Shown here piece after piece: positions 41,883-50,061 of a stretch of 64,000 bases of DNA. Source of the DNA: Streptomyces sp. TP-A0356 (GTDB lineage: Bacteria > Actinomycetota > Actinomycetes > Streptomycetales > Streptomycetaceae); the NCBI RefSeq assembly GCF_001417775.1, contig NZ_BBZJ01000025.1:186001-250000 (forward strand), read 5' to 3'. Positions within the stretch are counted from its first letter, which is position 1; each line of letters opens with the position of its first letter. The position numbers and the translations under genes are program-made. The notes beneath the pieces are model-generated. The model was not told the origin of the DNA. It did no database searches and was given only the letters and a program-made list of their open reading frames with translations.

Positions 41883-42953
41883 GTGCCCAGCAACAACACC
41901 GCCGTGTCCGTGACCCGTCCGTCCGGACACGCGGAGATCGTGGACGAGGTCTCGTCCTGGCTGACGGTCTCCGCCGAGGAGATCGACCGGCGCTTCCATG
42001 GCGACCGCGGGCGCGTCGTCGCGGCCGTGACCGGCCTGAACGAGGCGGTGGCCGCCGGCGACGCCGACGCCCACTACGAGCAGCAACTGCTGCTGTCACG
42101 CATCTACCAGACCGTCATGCGCATCCCCGAACAGCCCACCGCCGAAGGCTCTGTACTGCTGCACGAGGTGACCCGACTGCTGGAGCGCGCCACCATGGCA
42201 GCCGAGGACCGCCGGATCGAACCGGGCACCCTGGAGGAGGCCCCCGACGACCCCAAGCAGTTCATGTCCTGGCTCAAGGGGCTGGTGCGGGCCCACCGCG
42301 CGTTCAAGCACCCGTACTACACGGAGTTCATCAACCACGAGGCCGGGCGCGAGGACCTGCGCACGTACGTCATCCAGGAGTCGCTCGTCGACGGCCGCTT
42401 CGACGACTTCCTCGCGATGATGCAGGTGGGTACGTCCGGGGCGAGCAAGATGGAGATCGCCGGCAACTACTGGGACGAGATGGGCAACGGCGATCCGGAC
42501 TCCGTCCACACGTACCTCTTCAACAAGATCTACGAGGTGTTCGACGTCCGTGAGGAGGACCTGGAAGGCGCGATGACGGCGACCGACCTGCTCTCCGGCA
42601 ACCTGGCGGTGCTGCTGTGCCGTTACCGTCACTTCTACCCCGAGGCCGTCGGCTTCCTCGGCATGACCGAGTGGCTGGCACCCGACCGGTTCCGCAATGT
42701 GGTGCGGGCCTGGGAGCGGCTGGGGCTGCCCGAGGTCGGCATCACCTACCACAAGCTCCACATCACCATCGACTCCCAGCACGCGGCCGGCTGGTTCCAC
42801 AACGTGGTGATCCCGACCGCCGACTCCCCGTACATGCGGCGCGGCATCGCCCGCGGCGCGCTGTGGCGGGTCAACTCCTCGGCCCGGCACCTCGACGAGC
42901 GGCTCGCGCGGGCGCAGTCGTCCGTCGAGCGTACGCCCGTCGCCGCGGGCTGA
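41883..42953 (+). CDS. Heme-oxygenase-like diiron protein (HDO superfamily)
   Basis: A 356-residue all-helical protein of the iron-containing redox enzyme family. Likely metal ligands are visible in YTEFINHEAGREDLRTYV, NYWDEMGNGDPDSVH and KLHITIDSQHAAGW, giving the Glu, His, Glu/Asp, His, Asp, His order of the family. Relatives include UndA, BesC and SznF, which perform oxidative C-C cleavage, lyase reactions or N-oxygenation. The start is a GTG at 41883 with GGAG five bases upstream. It lies 206 bp after the tRNA-like gene and so may be read by leakage through its terminator. Its role in the azoxy pathway is unknown. Confidence 0.78.
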   Translation: MPSNNTAVSVTRPSGHAEIVDEVSSWLTVSAEEIDRRFHGDRGRVVAAVTGLNEAVAAGDADAHYEQQLLLSRIYQTVMRIPEQPTAEGSVLLHEVTRLLERATMAAEDRRIEPGTLEEAPDDPKQFMSWLKGLVRAHRAFKHPYYTEFINHEAGREDLRTYVIQESLVDGRFDDFLAMMQVGTSGASKMEIAGNYWDEMGNGDPDSVHTYLFNKIYEVFDVREEDLEGAMTATDLLSGNLAVLLCRYRHFYPEAVGFLGMTEWLAPDRFRNVVRAWERLGLPEVGITYHKLHITIDSQHAAGWFHNVVIPTADSPYMRRGIARGALWRVNSSARHLDERLARAQSSVERTPVAAG

Positions 42954-42969
42954 GCCGGGGGAGGACGGA

Positions 42970-43587
42970 GTGCCCCTGCCCGAGCCGGGATTCGTCCTTG
43001 TGGACCTTCCACCGGTTCCCGCGGCACTGCTGGACAGCTACGGCGATCTGCCGTCGGCCGATGGGTCGGGCCACCGCGGCCCGTTCCGGGTGAGCATGTC
43101 CTGGACGGCCGACGACGACTGGTTCTTCGAGGTGGACGGGGCGCGGGCCACGGCCGGCCGGCGGGCTGCCGCCGCCCGGCCGTTCGCGTCCGGGCTCACG
43201 ACGCTGCTGCGGCGGCTGCTCGGGGGACCGTGGCTCGACGTCAGCGCGGACTGGCATATCGACACCCACCAACTGCGCACGGTCGTGGCCCCCGGCGCGC
43301 CGGTCCGCGTGTCCCTGCCGCGGCTGGACGGCTGTGAGTTGCTCCTGTTCGCGGTGGTGCGTCAGGAGGGCGTCGCGGGTGGCGGACCACGCCTGGTCCG
43401 CACCGGCGAGCCGGAGCCCTGCCGGGAGGTGGAGCCGCCGCCGGTGCGCGCCCTGCTGGCCGACTGCCGGGCCGTCACCCAGGGCCTGTGCGAACTGCGC
43501 GCCACCGGCCCGCTGCCGGGCGTCCAGGACCTGCTCGTCGGCTTGGTGTCCCGGCACTCCGCCGGCGCGGCTTCCGCCGCCGCGTGA
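42970..43587 (+). CDS. Unknown 205-residue protein in the azoxy locus
   Basis: The gene starts with GTG 16 bp after the diiron gene and is preceded by GGGGGAGGACG. The protein has no membrane helix or signal. The central part reads LDVSADWHIDTHQLRTVV and then VRVSLPRLDGCELLLFAVV, a possible beta-rich core with a WHID segment that could bind metal. The C-terminal 50 residues are helical. I do not recognise a family. Spacing suggests one operon with the diiron protein, so it may be its partner or a carrier of its substrate. Confidence 0.6.
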   Translation: MPLPEPGFVLVDLPPVPAALLDSYGDLPSADGSGHRGPFRVSMSWTADDDWFFEVDGARATAGRRAAAARPFASGLTTLLRRLLGGPWLDVSADWHIDTHQLRTVVAPGAPVRVSLPRLDGCELLLFAVVRQEGVAGGGPRLVRTGEPEPCREVEPPPVRALLADCRAVTQGLCELRATGPLPGVQDLLVGLVSRHSAGAASAAA

Positions 43588-43623
43588 CCGCGCCCGGAGG
43601 ACGCGGAGACGACGCGGAGGAGC

Positions 43624-43660
43624 GGCAGGACGGCAGGACAGCAGGACGGCAGGACAGCAG
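43624..43660. repeat. Short tandem repeat, 8-bp unit
   Basis: The unit GGCAGGAC or AGCAGGAC occurs about 4.5 times in a row in the gap after the 205-residue gene. It is likely slippage-prone and outside any supported gene. Confidence 0.6.
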
Positions 43661-43680
43661 GAGAGACGGAGAGAGCACTT

Positions 43681-43715
43681 GTCCGGGGCTCGTCCATGGT
43701 GGACGGGCCCCGGAC
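43681..43715. terminator. Terminator hairpin between convergent genes
   Basis: GTCCGGGGC pairs with GCCCCGGAC (9 bp). An inner CGTCCA/TGGACG pairing lies beyond one mismatch, with a 3-nt loop. Confidence 0.75.
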
Positions 43716-43792
43716 ACGTCCCGGAGCGCCCCGGGGAGGGACCGCGAACGGGCGGGGCCCATGAACCGGCCCGGACCGTTCCGTCGCAGTCC

Positions 43793-43948
43793 CTATGCGG
43801 AGCCCCGCTCCGCCGCGCGCAGCAGCTCCTCCAACTCGGCCAGCCCCGCGTCGGCCGCCCTGGCGGCGTCCAGGTCGTCGGGAGCGGCGGCGCAAGCGGT
43901 GAACAACTCGACGACCTTCCTGCCCTGGGACTCGATCTCCTCGAACAC
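43793..43948 (-). CDS. Small acidic helical protein, 51 residues
   Basis: A short frame from GTG 43948 to TAG, with GAGG about six bases upstream. It begins FEEIESQGRKVVELFTACA and ends with a helical ELEELLRAAERG segment. It is acidic, leucine- and alanine-rich, and lies 53 bp downstream of the aminoacyl-tRNA-transferase-like gene on the same strand. Function is unknown. A small helical partner of that transferase is possible. Support is the ribosome-binding site, the reading frame and the operon position only. Confidence 0.5.
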   Translation of the reverse strand: MFEEIESQGRKVVELFTACAAAPDDLDAARAADAGLAELEELLRAAERGSA

Positions 43949-44001
43949 GGGTCACCTCGACTCTCTGTGCGGGCCGGCCCGATGGCCGGCCGGACGGCCG
44001 G

Positions 44002-44997
44002 TCAGACGGCGTTGCAGGCGCGGAAGACGTGCACGAGAGCGGGCAGACTCGCCCCGTGCCGGAAGGCGATGTACTCGGGCAGCACGACGCTCGGTGCCCA
44101 CTTCTCCTTGTAGTCGAGCTGGGTGCGCGCGGGGTAGATGTGCGCACCGTGCTCCCACAGGTGGTTCATGAACCAGTGGAAGGCCTTGCTGTGGCCTGGG
44201 AACTGAGGGGCCGTCAGTGAGGTGAAGGGAGTGAAGCCGAAGTGCAGCCAGCGGGTCCCCTCGTCACGGAAGACGTCGATCGCGGCCTTGTTCACCGCCT
44301 CCATCACCCCGGGCGGAGCGTCCGGCAGCCGACGGCTGAGGTCGTGCATCCACCCCGCCATCCCGCCGTAGACCGGTGCGTAGGAGACGTATCCGATGAG
44401 CTCCCCGTCGCGCTCGGCGACGAACAGCCGCCGCAGCGACTGGTACGGACCGCCGGTCTGCCCCACCAGGAACTCCAGCGGCTTCACGCCGTCCCCCTTG
44501 GTGGTCAGCCAGGCCTGGTCCAGCGCGCGAACCGCCGGTTCCCACTCGTCGAAGGGCGCCTCGTAGATCTTCAGGCCGGTGCGCAGCGCCCGTGAGATCT
44601 TGTTGCGCAGCTGCATGAACCGCGTGCCCGCGAGGGTGAACGACTCCAGGTCCACGGCGTACGAGGCACCCATCTGGTTGACCGTGAACCCCTGGTCGAC
44701 GTAGATGTCGGCGTCCTTCGTCTGCAACTGCACGGCCACGATCTCACGCCCCCGCTCCTCGGCGAGGGCGCTGAACCCGGCGAGCAGCCGTGACCGGGCC
44801 TGCTCCGGAGCGAACGGCCCGCCGAACTGCACGAGGTAGCGGCCCACCGGCCGGTACACGATCACACCGGGCGTGTCGGGCAGCCGGAAATAGCTGTTGC
44901 CGTCGTTGAAAGCGAAATACGCACTCGGATTGCCTGCGTCCGGATAGCGCTGGATCGCGTCGAGCGCGATGTCCGTCTCCGGAATTGTCCCGGTCAT
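44002..44997 (-). CDS. Aminoacyl-tRNA-dependent acyltransferase, VlmA-like (DUF2156/LPG-synthase C-terminal fold)
   Basis: A 331-residue double-GNAT protein matching the C-terminal domain of MprF-type lysyl-phosphatidylglycerol synthases but without the membrane flippase. The segments RNKISRALRTGLKIYEAPF, RRLFVAERDGELIGYVSYAP, WLHFGFTPFTSL and the final DYKEKWAPSVVLPEYIAF are diagnostic. In valanimycin synthesis the VlmA protein of this family moves serine from seryl-tRNA onto an alkylhydroxylamine. With an N-hydroxylase, VlmO- and VlmB-like proteins and a tRNA-Ser-like gene beside it, the same role is the best reading. ATG 44997 is chosen; ATG 45009 is possible. Confidence 0.78.
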   Translation of the reverse strand: MTGTIPETDIALDAIQRYPDAGNPSAYFAFNDGNSYFRLPDTPGVIVYRPVGRYLVQFGGPFAPEQARSRLLAGFSALAEERGREIVAVQLQTKDADIYVDQGFTVNQMGASYAVDLESFTLAGTRFMQLRNKISRALRTGLKIYEAPFDEWEPAVRALDQAWLTTKGDGVKPLEFLVGQTGGPYQSLRRLFVAERDGELIGYVSYAPVYGGMAGWMHDLSRRLPDAPPGVMEAVNKAAIDVFRDEGTRWLHFGFTPFTSLTAPQFPGHSKAFHWFMNHLWEHGAHIYPARTQLDYKEKWAPSVVLPEYIAFRHGASLPALVHVFRACNAV

Positions 44998-45086
44998 TGT
45001 GAGATCCATTCCTGCTCGCCGTCCGCGGTCAAGACTACCGGTTATCACATTCCTGGCGCCCGGCCACAAGGGCACCCGTCGTATTG

Positions 45087-45129
45087 GTCAGCGACGGGTC
45101 AGCCGTGCGTCAGTGATGTCGTACGTCAG
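45087..45129 (+). repeat. Extra GTCAG array between divergent azoxy genes
   Basis: GTCAG at 45087, 45098 and 45109 (11-bp period), with a further copy at 45125 (16 bp on). No -10 lies at the usual distance. It may be an auxiliary SARP site or serve the leftward transferase gene from an upstream position. Confidence 0.5.
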
Positions 45130-45150
45130 TGATACGGACCTGACCAGCGG

Positions 45151-45194
45151 GTCAGAGCAGTGTCAGGGGAGAGTCAGATACGAGGTGCGAGACT
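45151..45194 (+). promoter_or_regulatory. SARP-type box and -10 for the N-hydroxylase operon
   Basis: GTCAG at 45151, 45162 and 45173, three copies at 11-bp period. Nine bases after the last heptamer is GAGACT (45189-45194). Transcription would start near 45201, 82 nt before the first gene. Confidence 0.65.
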
Positions 45195-45282
45195 TCGTTC
45201 CGAATACGTGGGCCGTCGTTGCAGACATTCCTCCGACGGTCCCGACCCGATATTTCCTCAGCGTTCGAGGAGAATTTCTTCC

Positions 45283-46422
45283 ATGCGTTCCCTGACGGCA
45301 GCGTACGAGGTCTGCGAACGATTCCATCCGGGGCTTCTCGCCGCGCTCGAAGAGCTTCCGCTCATGGCCCGGGAAGCCGCGGACAGCCCGGTCGTGGAGG
45401 TATACCGCCGCCACCGCGGGGCCGGCCTGCTCGTCCCCGCCACGTACGGCGGGACGGCCGCGGGTCCGCTGGAGGCGGTGCGGGTGCAGCGGGCCATCGC
45501 CTCGGCCTCGCCGTCCCTGGGCGTCGCCACGGTGATGCACCACTTCACCGTGGCCATGCTGTTCCGGCTGGCCGAGGCCGCCGAGCGGCTCACGCCGGCC
45601 CAGCTGAAGGTACTGTCGGCAGTGGCCGGTGACGGGCTGCTGTTCGCGTCCGGTTGGGCGGAAGGCCGCACCGACCAGAACATCCTCTCTCCGTCCGTGG
45701 TGGCGGAGCGCACCGAGTCCGGCTACCGGGTCAACGGGTCGAAGAAGCCGTGCAGCCTGTCCCGGTCCATGGACGTGCTCACGGCCAGCGTCATGGTCCC
45801 GGACGACGACGGTCGGTCGACCCTGGCCCTCATGCTGATCCCCGCCTCGTCGCCCGGCATCGGGACGAGGACGTTCTGGTCGACGCCCGTCCTGGCGGCC
45901 GCGCAGAGCGACGAGGTCAGGCTGACCGATGTCGAAGTCCCCGAGGAACTGGTCATCCGCAGCACGCCCGAGGACCACGACCGGCTCGACGACCTGCAGA
46001 CGGCCGGCTTCACCTGGTTCGAACTGCTCACCACCTCCGCTTACACGGGAGCCGCGTCCGCACTGGTGGCGCAGGTGCTCGCCGGGGAACGCGGCAACGC
46101 CCACGACCGCGCCGCGCTGGCCGTGCGGCTCGACGCGGCCGTGGGCCTGGTGGAGGGCACCGCAAGAGCCCTGGAGGACGGGCTGGACGGCGACGCGGCG
46201 GTGGCCGCGGTGCTCACCGCCCGCTACGCCACCCAGGACCTCCTCGCCGCCACCGTCGACCAGGCCGTGGAGATGCTCGGCGGCATGGCGTTCATCCGCT
46301 CGCCGGAGGTGGCCTGCCTGGCCTCGGCGGTACGGGCGCTCGCCTTCCACCCGCCCTCGCGCGCGAGCGTCGCGGCGGAACTGGCCGAGTACTTCGCAGG
46401 TGGCCCCCTTCGTCTGTCCTGA
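45283..46422 (+). CDS. Acyl-CoA-dehydrogenase-like flavin amine N-hydroxylase (VlmH-like)
   Basis: A 379-residue acyl-CoA-dehydrogenase-fold protein. Recognisable parts are LLVPATYGGTAAGPLEAVRV, FASGWAEGRTDQNILSP, YRVNGSKKPCSLSRSMD and the C-terminal EMLGGMAFIRSPEVACLASA. It lacks an obvious CoA-substrate setting and sits two genes from a flavin reductase, as in two-component flavin monooxygenases. The isobutylamine N-hydroxylase VlmH of valanimycin synthesis is of this type, so hydroxylation of the amine made by the PLP decarboxylase is likely. GAGGAG lies ten bases before the ATG at 45283. Confidence 0.78.
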   Translation: MRSLTAAYEVCERFHPGLLAALEELPLMAREAADSPVVEVYRRHRGAGLLVPATYGGTAAGPLEAVRVQRAIASASPSLGVATVMHHFTVAMLFRLAEAAERLTPAQLKVLSAVAGDGLLFASGWAEGRTDQNILSPSVVAERTESGYRVNGSKKPCSLSRSMDVLTASVMVPDDDGRSTLALMLIPASSPGIGTRTFWSTPVLAAAQSDEVRLTDVEVPEELVIRSTPEDHDRLDDLQTAGFTWFELLTTSAYTGAASALVAQVLAGERGNAHDRAALAVRLDAAVGLVEGTARALEDGLDGDAAVAAVLTARYATQDLLAATVDQAVEMLGGMAFIRSPEVACLASAVRALAFHPPSRASVAAELAEYFAGGPLRLS

Positions 46423-46449
46423 TCCCGCAGCCATCGGAAGGGCACCCTC

Positions 46450-46965
46450 ATGGACATCAAGAACCCGGTCGAATCACCGGTCACGTTCAAGCTGCACCGC
46501 GCCGAGTACCTCATCGCCTTCGCCGTCACGATCGTGCTCATCCTCGTGCACTTCCGGGACATCCGCTGGATCCCGGCCATCGGGCTCTTCCTCTACATCG
46601 ACCTGATCGGCTACATCCCCGGCGCGATCGCCTACCGGCGCAGCCCGGACGGGCGCATCTCCAAGGCGTACTACGTCCTCTACAACAGCATGCACAGCCT
46701 GATCAGCGTCGCCGCCGTGGGTGTTCTGTGGTGGTGGCTGGTCGGTGCCGAATGGGCGCTGCTCGCGCTGCCCTTCCATGTGTTCGGGGACCGGGGCGTC
46801 TTCGGCAACTTCCTCAAGCCGTTCGGACTGCCCTTCGAGCCGGTCTCCACTCCGCTGGTGGACCAGGTGACCGCGATGCTGCGCCGCCGGGGCAGTACCA
46901 GCAGCCGTGTCCCGCTGCCGCTGAGCGAGGAGCGCAGCGGTCCCGTTGTCGGAGCGGGCCGTTGA
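46450..46965 (+). CDS. Small integral membrane protein, VlmO-like
   Basis: A 171-residue protein with about four membrane helices (LIAFAVTIVLILVHF; WIPAIGLFLYIDLIGYIPGA; ISVAAVGVLWWWLVGAEWAL). Conserved polar residues lie in RAEY, SKAYYVLYNSMHSL and LPFHVFGDRGVFGNF. Size, topology and position between the N-hydroxylase and flavin reductase match the VlmO-type protein of azoxy clusters. From memory, that protein is reported to help convert the O-seryl hydroxylamine to a hydrazine. GGAAGG precedes the ATG. The stop overlaps the next start (TTGA). Confidence 0.62.
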   Translation: MDIKNPVESPVTFKLHRAEYLIAFAVTIVLILVHFRDIRWIPAIGLFLYIDLIGYIPGAIAYRRSPDGRISKAYYVLYNSMHSLISVAAVGVLWWWLVGAEWALLALPFHVFGDRGVFGNFLKPFGLPFEPVSTPLVDQVTAMLRRRGSTSSRVPLPLSEERSGPVVGAGR

Positions 46966-47558
46966 GCCGGCCCCCGGCCCGCCTCGCCGATCCCGCCGCG
47001 GACGTGCTGGAGCGAACGGAGGCCACGCGGGGCGAAGCCGCCCGGCGGGCGCTGCGCCACATCGCCTCCGGTGTGACCGTGCTGACGGTCAGCCGCGACG
47101 GCGTCCCGCACGGCACCACGGCGAGTGCCGTGGTGGCGGTCTCCCGCGATCCGCTGATCGTCGGCGTGTGCCTCCACGAGTCGTCCTCCTTCGGGGCGAT
47201 GGTCCGCCGGTCGGGGACGTTCTCCGTCAACGTCCTCACCTCCGGCCAGACCGCGGTCGCGCGCCACTTCGCCGACCCGCAACGCCCCCTGGGCCATGCC
47301 CAGTTCGCCCAGCTGGAGTGGTCCACCGACACGACCAGCGGTGCCCCTCTGATCTCCGGAAGCCTCGCCCATCTGTCCTGCCGGGTGGTGAACCGGTACC
47401 GGGTCGGCGACCACGAGATGGTGCTCGCCGAGGTGACCGGCGGCACCCATGCGACCGGCTCGCCGATGCTCAGCTTCGCCGGCCGTCTGCACGAAGGGGC
47501 GGTCACGCCGTCGCCCCGTTCCGTCACTCCGTCCGCGACCCGCAGTGAGGTGTCATGA
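46962..47558 (+). CDS. Flavin reductase (VlmR-like)
   Basis: A 198-residue flavin-reductase-domain protein (flavin_Reduct/HpaC type): ALRHIASGVTVLTVSRDGVP, GTTASAVVAVSRDPLIVGVC, SGTFSVNVLTSGQTAVARHF and HEMVLAEV. It should supply reduced flavin to the N-hydroxylase. The start is a TTG at 46962 overlapping the preceding stop, with GGAG seven bases upstream. The stop overlaps the diiron gene ATG. Confidence 0.85.
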   Translation: MSRPPARLADPAADVLERTEATRGEAARRALRHIASGVTVLTVSRDGVPHGTTASAVVAVSRDPLIVGVCLHESSSFGAMVRRSGTFSVNVLTSGQTAVARHFADPQRPLGHAQFAQLEWSTDTTSGAPLISGSLAHLSCRVVNRYRVGDHEMVLAEVTGGTHATGSPMLSFAGRLHEGAVTPSPRSVTPSATRSEVS

Positions 47559-48529
47559 CTGTCGAGATACCGCTAGAGGCCGACTGGGACCGCGCCCCCA
47601 ACCTGCTCGAAGGCGCCCAGGAGATGACCCTGACCGCGCAGGAGTGCGACCTCGCCTACTGGCTGTCGGCCGTGGCGCAGGGCACGCTGCGGGGCCGTGC
47701 CGAGCGCGGGCACGCCGCCACCACCCCCGCGTACATGCGTCGGCCCGGTCCGCTGCGCGACGCGCTCGTGCTGGAGCTGGGCAACCGTTCGCTCGCCGAG
47801 TCCCGGGCCGTGCGGGTCCTGTCCAACTACGTCATCGGCGCACCCGGCGTCGTCGAGCAGGAGTTCTTCGTCACGCAGGTGGTGGACGAGGCGCGGCACG
47901 CCATGATCTTCCGCCAGCACCTGACCGACCTGGGCGTGCCCGAGGAAGGCCTCCTGGACTTCATCGCCGAACAGGGGGCCGACTACACCGAGCGGGTCCT
48001 CAACCCCATCGCCGAGTTCGCCACCACCGTGGTGCGCGACGAGGGCGACTTCATCGGTGCGGTCGCCGTGTTCACCATCGTCATCGAGGGCGTACTCGCC
48101 CCGGCCGCGGAGCTGAGCGAGCGCAAGTGGACGCTGCTCGACCCCGCCGCCGCCGAGGTGGCACGCGGCGCGTCGATCGACGAGATCCGCCATCTGACGG
48201 TCGGCAGCTCCATCGTCCGCGAGCACCTGGCGCGCAATCCCGGGTACCGGCCGCGTCTGATCGAACTCATCCGCCGCGGCCGCGCCCTGTGGGACGAACT
48301 CCCCTCGGAGGAGTTCGTCCTCGAGCGGGAGGAGCTCTTCCAGGAGGGCATGGGTGCCCACGCCGACCTGCTGCGCGACTACGAGGTCTTCCCGGGCTGC
48401 AAGCTCCTGGAGACGACACCGAAGCAGCGCTACGACCTCGCGGAGCGGTGGACCGACGACATGGCCGAGGTGCGACTGCCCTACATGGGCATTCCGGAGG
48501 CCGTCGAGCTGATCCGCACCACCCGGTGA
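47555..48529 (+). CDS. Ferritin-like diiron oxygenase (VlmB-like)
   Basis: A 324-residue helical protein with the diiron motifs of ribonucleotide-reductase R2-like oxygenases. The first Glu lies in GVVEQEFFVTQ, then VVDEARHAMIF near residue 113; the second pair is in VIEGVLAPAAEL and SIDEIRHLTVG near residue 210. Position and type fit VlmB, which as I recall carries out the four-electron oxidation of the hydrazine to the azoxy group. It is translationally coupled on both sides (ATGA before, GTGA after). Confidence 0.75.
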   Translation: MTVEIPLEADWDRAPNLLEGAQEMTLTAQECDLAYWLSAVAQGTLRGRAERGHAATTPAYMRRPGPLRDALVLELGNRSLAESRAVRVLSNYVIGAPGVVEQEFFVTQVVDEARHAMIFRQHLTDLGVPEEGLLDFIAEQGADYTERVLNPIAEFATTVVRDEGDFIGAVAVFTIVIEGVLAPAAELSERKWTLLDPAAAEVARGASIDEIRHLTVGSSIVREHLARNPGYRPRLIELIRRGRALWDELPSEEFVLEREELFQEGMGAHADLLRDYEVFPGCKLLETTPKQRYDLAERWTDDMAEVRLPYMGIPEAVELIRTTR

Positions 48530-50004
48530 CGCGGATGACCGGGCAGGAGGCGACGCCGCTGCGGCGGACCCTGACGACGCCGAAGATCGTGTTCCTGGTC
48601 GTCGCGGCGGCGGCGCCGATGGCGGGCGTGGTGGGATCCGTCCCCCTCGCGTACGCCATCGGCAACGGCGCCGGCGTCCCGGCGACCTTCGTACTGGCCG
48701 GTCTCACCCTGCTGTGTTTCTCGTTCGGGTACGCCGCGATGAGCCGCAGGATCGTGAACACGGGCGGCTTCTACACGTACATCGAACGGGGACTCGGGCG
48801 CCCCCTCGCCGTGGCGGGGGGACTGATCGCGGTGGTGGCCTACAGTGCCGCGGTGGCCGGTGTCGCGGGCGCCCTCGGCTACTTCGCCGAACTGGTCGCG
48901 GCGTCCCACGGGCTGCATGTGTCCTGGACCGTGTGGACGGCGGGCGGCATCGCCCTGGCCACCTTCATGGGGTACCGGCAGATCGACCTCAGCGCCCGGC
49001 TGCTCGCCGTCCTCATGATCACCGAGGTCGCGGTGCTCGTCCTGCTGGGCGTCTCCATCGTCGCCCACCGCGGCGCGGGGGCCCTGCCGGCGACGTCCTT
49101 CAGCCCGCACACCGTCTTCGCGCCGGGGCTGGGGGTGGCTCTGATGTTCGCGCTGATCTCCTACGTGGGGTTCGAGGCGGCGGCGCTGTACGGGGAGGAG
49201 AGCCGTACACCGCAGCGCAGCGTGCCCGTGGCGACGTACACCTCGGTCATCCTGATCACGGCGTTCTTCGCCCTGATGAGCTGGGTGGGGGTGGGAGGAG
49301 TCGGCACCGGCCGCCTCACCCACGCCGCCGAGACACAGCTCGGCGACCTGTTCTTCAACCTCTCCGACCGCTACCTCGGCGGCGGAGTCACCGCGGTGAT
49401 GCAGGTCCTGCTGTGCACCAGTCTGTTCGGGGCGCTGCTGGGCCTGCACACCGCCGCCAACCGCTACTTGTTCGCTCTCGGACGGGAGCGGGTGCTGCCC
49501 GCCGCGCTGTCGCGGACGCATCGGCGCCATGGCTCCCCGCACCTCGCGAGCCTGACGCAGATCGCGGTGACGGCACTGGTCTGCGCCGCCTTCGCGCTCG
49601 CCGGGGCGCATCCCTACACCAACCTCGCCACGACCATGCTCGGCTTCGGCACGGTGGGGATCGTCGCACTCCAGGCCGCCGTGAGCCTGTCCGTCGTGGT
49701 GTTCTTCCGTGCCGACTCCCAGCGGCACTGGTGGCGGACGATCGTGGCACCGCTGCTGGCCGCAGTCGGCCTCGTCGGCACGCTGGTCCTGCTGCTCTCG
49801 AAGTTCGCGCTGGTGACCGGCTCCACATCGCCCTTCGTCAACCGGCTTCCCTGGCTGCTGGTGGTGATCGCGGTCGGAGGTTACCTGCACGGACGCAGGC
49901 TCGTGGCGGGACCGGAGGGCGCGGACGAGGGACGCGGGCCGGGGCGTCACGCGACGGCGCCGGAGAACGACGTGATCAACGCCGCGCCGCCGCAGCGGCC
50001 TTGA
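48526..50004 (+). CDS. APC-family amino-acid/amine permease
   Basis: A 492-residue membrane protein with about 12 helices. The APC signature near the N-terminus is VVAAAAPMAGVVGSVPLAYA, then RIVNTGGFYTYIERGLG and SYVGFEAAALYGEESRTP. It may import the amino-acid precursor or export the product. It is coupled to the diiron gene (GTGA); ATG 48535 is an alternative start. It is the last gene of the rightward azoxy operon. Confidence 0.82.
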   Translation: MTRMTGQEATPLRRTLTTPKIVFLVVAAAAPMAGVVGSVPLAYAIGNGAGVPATFVLAGLTLLCFSFGYAAMSRRIVNTGGFYTYIERGLGRPLAVAGGLIAVVAYSAAVAGVAGALGYFAELVAASHGLHVSWTVWTAGGIALATFMGYRQIDLSARLLAVLMITEVAVLVLLGVSIVAHRGAGALPATSFSPHTVFAPGLGVALMFALISYVGFEAAALYGEESRTPQRSVPVATYTSVILITAFFALMSWVGVGGVGTGRLTHAAETQLGDLFFNLSDRYLGGGVTAVMQVLLCTSLFGALLGLHTAANRYLFALGRERVLPAALSRTHRRHGSPHLASLTQIAVTALVCAAFALAGAHPYTNLATTMLGFGTVGIVALQAAVSLSVVVFFRADSQRHWWRTIVAPLLAAVGLVGTLVLLLSKFALVTGSTSPFVNRLPWLLVVIAVGGYLHGRRLVAGPEGADEGRGPGRHATAPENDVINAAPPQRP

Positions 50005-50007
50005 CCC

Positions 50008-50061
50008 CCCGAGGCGATGATCGGCCGCCCTGCCGCGGTGGGGCCCGGTCATCGCCTCGGG
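50008..50061. terminator. Terminator after the azoxy operon
   Basis: A 13-bp perfect stem (50008-50020 with 50049-50061) with a 28-nt, itself GC-rich loop, starting four bases after the permease stop. Confidence 0.75.
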
